Part shown: in pieces, positions 61,801-64,000 of the stretch
Position numbering within the stretch: position 1 is the first letter of the stretch
Layout: every line of letters begins with the position of its first letter
Source: Thermoproteota archaeon
Lineage (GTDB): Archaea; Korarchaeota; JAOZGF01; JAOZFZ01
Direction: 5' to 3'
NCBI GenBank assembly: GCA_027492035.1
Contig: JAOZFT010000032.1
Coordinates: 10,233 to 74,232 of the forward strand
Length of the DNA stretch: 64,000 nt
Program-made: the position numbers and the translations under genes
Notes under the pieces: model-generated
Database searches by the model: none
What the model was told of the DNA's origin: nothing
The model's input: the letters and a program-made list of their open reading frames with translations, nothing else

Positions 61801-63417
61801 ATGGAGAAAAAAATATTTGCCTTAATTCTTGGAATGGTGGCTTTACTACTGTTTGCAGGGTGCATTGGACAACCACCAGCTACTCCAACCCCTACAGCAA
61901 CACCAACCCCAACACCCACAGCAACTCCCACACCAACCCCTACTAAACCAAAGTATGCTGAACAAATAACGATAGGGACAACGGATAGAGTAACTGACCT
62001 GGATCCAGCGATGACTTACGATTTCTTCACTTGGGAAGTGTTTAACAATATAGGGGAGGGGATGTTCAAGTACATACCTGGTACAACAGATGTCACTTTA
62101 GGAATAGCTAAAAGTTACAAGGTGGTTAATGGTGGCAAATCCTACATTATAGAGTTAAAACATGGGTTGAAGTTCACTGACGGAACTGAATGCACAGCAG
62201 ATGTAATAAAATGGAACTTTGACAGAGTTAGAAGAATAAATGGAGACCCAGCATGGTTTGTAACAGACTTTGTTAAAAGTGTAGAAGTTATAGACAAGTA
62301 CACTGTGAACATAACTTTGTTAAATCCTGTAGTCTTCTATCCAAAAATTCTAGCTGTAACTACATGTTTCCCTGTTTCACCAAATTCTTACCCTGAAAAT
62401 GAAGTAAGTTCAGATAACACAGCAGGTGGACTGGGACCCTACAAAATAACAAAGTTTGTTAGGGATCAAGTGTTGGTTCTAGAAGCAAATCCTGACTACT
62501 ACGGAACCCCTCCCAAAACAAAGAGGATAGTGATAAAGTTCTACAAGGATTCAACAGCTTTAAGAATGGCTCTAGAAAGCGGAGAAATAGACATAGCTTG
62601 GAAAACTTTGAACCCAACAGATATAAAGGATCTTAAAGCTAAGGGTTACAATGTACTGGAAAGCCCGGGGCCTTACATCAGGTATTTAGTCCTGCACACA
62701 GCATTTAAGCCTTTTGATGATAAAAGAGTCAGACAAGCTCTTGCAGCGGCTATGAACAGGCCAGAAATAGCCCAAAGGGTATTCTTAGGTACTGTTGAAC
62801 CTTTGTACAGTTTAATTCCTAAAGGCATGTGGTCACATAAAGATGTGTTCACAAAGTACGGGGACGGTAACCTAACCTTAGCAAAGAAACTGCTTCGCGA
62901 AGCTGGTTACTCAGAAACAAATCCTCTCAAATTCACTCTTTGGTACACACCAGCTCACTACGGTACTACAGAGGCAGATTTAGCTGCTTTACTTAAAGAG
63001 CAATGGGAAGCAACAGGCATGATCGAAGTTGATGTAAAAAGCGCTGAATGGTCCACTTACATAGACATGACCAGACATAAGGAAACCCCTGCCTCTCTTT
63101 ATGGTTGGTATCCAGACTATGTAGACCCTGACGACTACACTTATCCCTTCTTACATACAGGTTCGAACAGATGGCTTGGTTGCCCCTACAACAATTCTGC
63201 TTTAGACAAAAAACTTGAACAAGCCGAAGTTGCTACAGATACTACCTTAAGAGGCCAGTTGTATGCAGAAATCCAGGATACTTTAGCAGAAGATGCCCCT
63301 ATAATCCCGATCTTCCAGGGTAAATTGTATGTAGTCTCTGTTAAAGGCGTTAAAGGAATAATTCTAGACCCTGTCATGCTACTTAGGTATTTCCTTATGT
63401 ACAAAGAAGTTTCCTAA
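61801..63417 (+). CDS. Extracellular solute-binding lipoprotein, family 5 (peptide/nickel type)
   Basis: A 538-residue lipid-anchored binding protein. The signal peptide ends in FAGC (Cys21) and is followed by a Thr/Pro-rich stalk (residues about 26-52) like that of the BMP lipoprotein at 36412. The family 5 fold is seen in TIGTTDRVTDLDPAMTYDFF, YIIELKHGLKFTDGTECTAD, FGLGPYKI-like GGLGPYKITKF and YLVLHTAFKPFDDKRVRQAL. It should bind an oligopeptide or similar solute. ATG at 61801, eight bases after GGTG. A DppB-like permease follows. Confidence 0.92.
   Translation: MEKKIFALILGMVALLLFAGCIGQPPATPTPTATPTPTPTATPTPTPTKPKYAEQITIGTTDRVTDLDPAMTYDFFTWEVFNNIGEGMFKYIPGTTDVTLGIAKSYKVVNGGKSYIIELKHGLKFTDGTECTADVIKWNFDRVRRINGDPAWFVTDFVKSVEVIDKYTVNITLLNPVVFYPKILAVTTCFPVSPNSYPENEVSSDNTAGGLGPYKITKFVRDQVLVLEANPDYYGTPPKTKRIVIKFYKDSTALRMALESGEIDIAWKTLNPTDIKDLKAKGYNVLESPGPYIRYLVLHTAFKPFDDKRVRQALAAAMNRPEIAQRVFLGTVEPLYSLIPKGMWSHKDVFTKYGDGNLTLAKKLLREAGYSETNPLKFTLWYTPAHYGTTEADLAALLKEQWEATGMIEVDVKSAEWSTYIDMTRHKETPASLYGWYPDYVDPDDYTYPFLHTGSNRWLGCPYNNSALDKKLEQAEVATDTTLRGQLYAEIQDTLAEDAPIIPIFQGKLYVVSVKGVKGIILDPVMLLRYFLMYKEVS
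61884..61945 (+). repeat. Thr/Pro-coding low-complexity tract
   Basis: Repeated CCAACCCC / ACAGCAAC units encode the Thr-Pro-Ala stalk of the binding lipoprotein. The pattern matches in protein, though not exactly in DNA, the stalk repeat at 36504. Confidence 0.6.
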
Positions 63418-63510
63418 ACCCCTTTTCCTCTTTTTTTAACAGAGAAAAAGTTAAAAGCTATGCAGATGCCTCAATTGAAATAAAGATTTTTTTTATTTTT
63501 CTTTTTTTTT
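63418..63510 (+). terminator. T-rich tracts after the binding-protein gene
   Basis: Two T-rich stretches (around 63423-63438 and 63488-63510) lie between the binding-protein stop and the permease ribosome site. They fit archaeal poly-T termination or attenuation; some read-through into the permease is expected since the genes belong to one system. Confidence 0.35.
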
Positions 63511-63534
63511 AAAGAGTTTGGGGGGTAGTTTTAT

Positions 63535-64000
63535 TTGGCCTCGCTTAAAGCTTACCTAATAACTAGGATTCTTCTTACAATTCCAATGATTCTAATCCTC
63601 CTAACTTTTGTCTTTGTAATTCTCAGGATTTTGCCAGGTGACCCCGTACTTGCTATGGTTGGGATGAAGGCTTCTACACAGCACATAGAGCATCTAAGGG
63701 CTCAATTAGGTTTAAATAAACCCTTATATATGCAGTACATAGATTATGTGGTTCAAATTTTCACTGGAAATTTTGGCAGATCAATGATTTGGGGTAGGAG
63801 GCCTGTTATTCAAGAAATAATGGACCACTTCCCCGCTACTGTTGAATTGACGATTTTTGGTTTTATTTTCAGTGTACTGTTTGGTTTAGTTACAGGTTCA
63901 ATAGCGGCACTTAAGAAAGGGACAGGGTTAGATGTAGGGATGAGGCTTTTAAGTGTAGTTGCTTATACCCTCTTTATTCCTTGGCTTGGAATGATGCTCC
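63535..64000 (+). CDS. DppB-like ABC permease, partial
   Basis: The first 155 codons of a peptide-type ABC permease, running off the right edge. A TTG start at 63535 follows GGGGGG. The N-terminal helix is followed by the family segment ILRILPGDPVLAMVG, then LRAQLGLNKPLYMQYIDYV and GNFGRSMIWGRRPV, all typical of DppB/OppB. It forms the importer with the upstream family 5 binding protein; the second permease and ATPases should follow outside the window. Confidence 0.9.
   Translation, partial: MASLKAYLITRILLTIPMILILLTFVFVILRILPGDPVLAMVGMKASTQHIEHLRAQLGLNKPLYMQYIDYVVQIFTGNFGRSMIWGRRPVIQEIMDHFPATVELTIFGFIFSVLFGLVTGSIAALKKGTGLDVGMRLLSVVAYTLFIPWLGMML

Overview
The window comes from an AT-rich archaeal chromosome, most likely a thermophilic heterotroph of the TACK/Thermoproteota side; I cannot place it further from sequence alone. 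The archaeal signs are a HerA/NurA-like pair, an archaeal-type TyrRS, a Fpo/Nuo complex with a split NuoJ and no NuoEFG in its run, Get3/ArsA, thiolase/DUF35 pairing, TATA-like A/T boxes, and strong GGTGA- or GGAGG-type ribosome sites in front of many GTG and TTG starts. I saw no rRNA, tRNA, CRISPR array, transposase or phage gene.

Layout. 1-7.4 kb (minus): a respiratory complex I-like operon nuoA-B-C-D-H-I-J-J'-K-L (nuoL runs off the left edge), preceded by an ArsA/Get3 ATPase. 7.5-10.1 kb: a membrane b-type cytochrome plus HdrD-like iron-sulfur protein, facing a GcvH-like lipoyl protein. 10.6-15 kb: a complete ECF transporter (S, T, A1, A2) wrapped around a nucleoside hydrolase. 15.2-23.2 kb: B12-dependent acyl-CoA mutase region: one B12-binding subunit, MeaB, two large subunits with different substrate pockets, cobalamin adenosyltransferase, methylmalonyl-CoA epimerase, and a divergent thiolase-like/DUF35 pair. 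23.4-36 kb: a carbamoyltransferase island (DUF1116/AllG, DUF2877/AllH, FdrA/AllF, carbamate kinase) enclosing a three-subunit molybdenum hydroxylase, with a CoA-transferase, a GNAT-like protein and a CoxG-like protein. 36.4-41.4 kb: a BMP-type (nucleoside-like) ABC importer. 41.5-53 kb: two paralogous CFI-box surface proteins, MBL hydrolase, MoaD-like protein, acyl-CoA dehydrogenase, DNA alkyl-transferase, VTT membrane protein, decayed gene pieces, HtpX. 53-61.5 kb: HerA-like/NurA-like pair, UbiA/CtaB-like prenyltransferase, two unknown co-directional genes, TyrRS, two acylphosphatase-domain proteins. 61.8-64 kb: start of an oligopeptide-type ABC importer.

How it may fit together (inference). 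Nucleosides would enter by the ECF and/or BMP importers and be split by the hydrolase. A purine-like base could be oxidised by the molybdenum hydroxylase. The FdrA-AllG-AllH proteins would carry out phosphorolysis of a carbamoylated end product (oxamate chemistry in bacteria), and carbamate kinase would turn carbamoyl phosphate into ATP. Acyl-CoA intermediates would go through the mutases, epimerase, CoA-transferase and acyl-CoA dehydrogenase, with electrons passing to the Hdr-like and complex I-like membrane systems. The steps between base oxidation and oxamate (uricase, allantoinase and so on) are not in this window.
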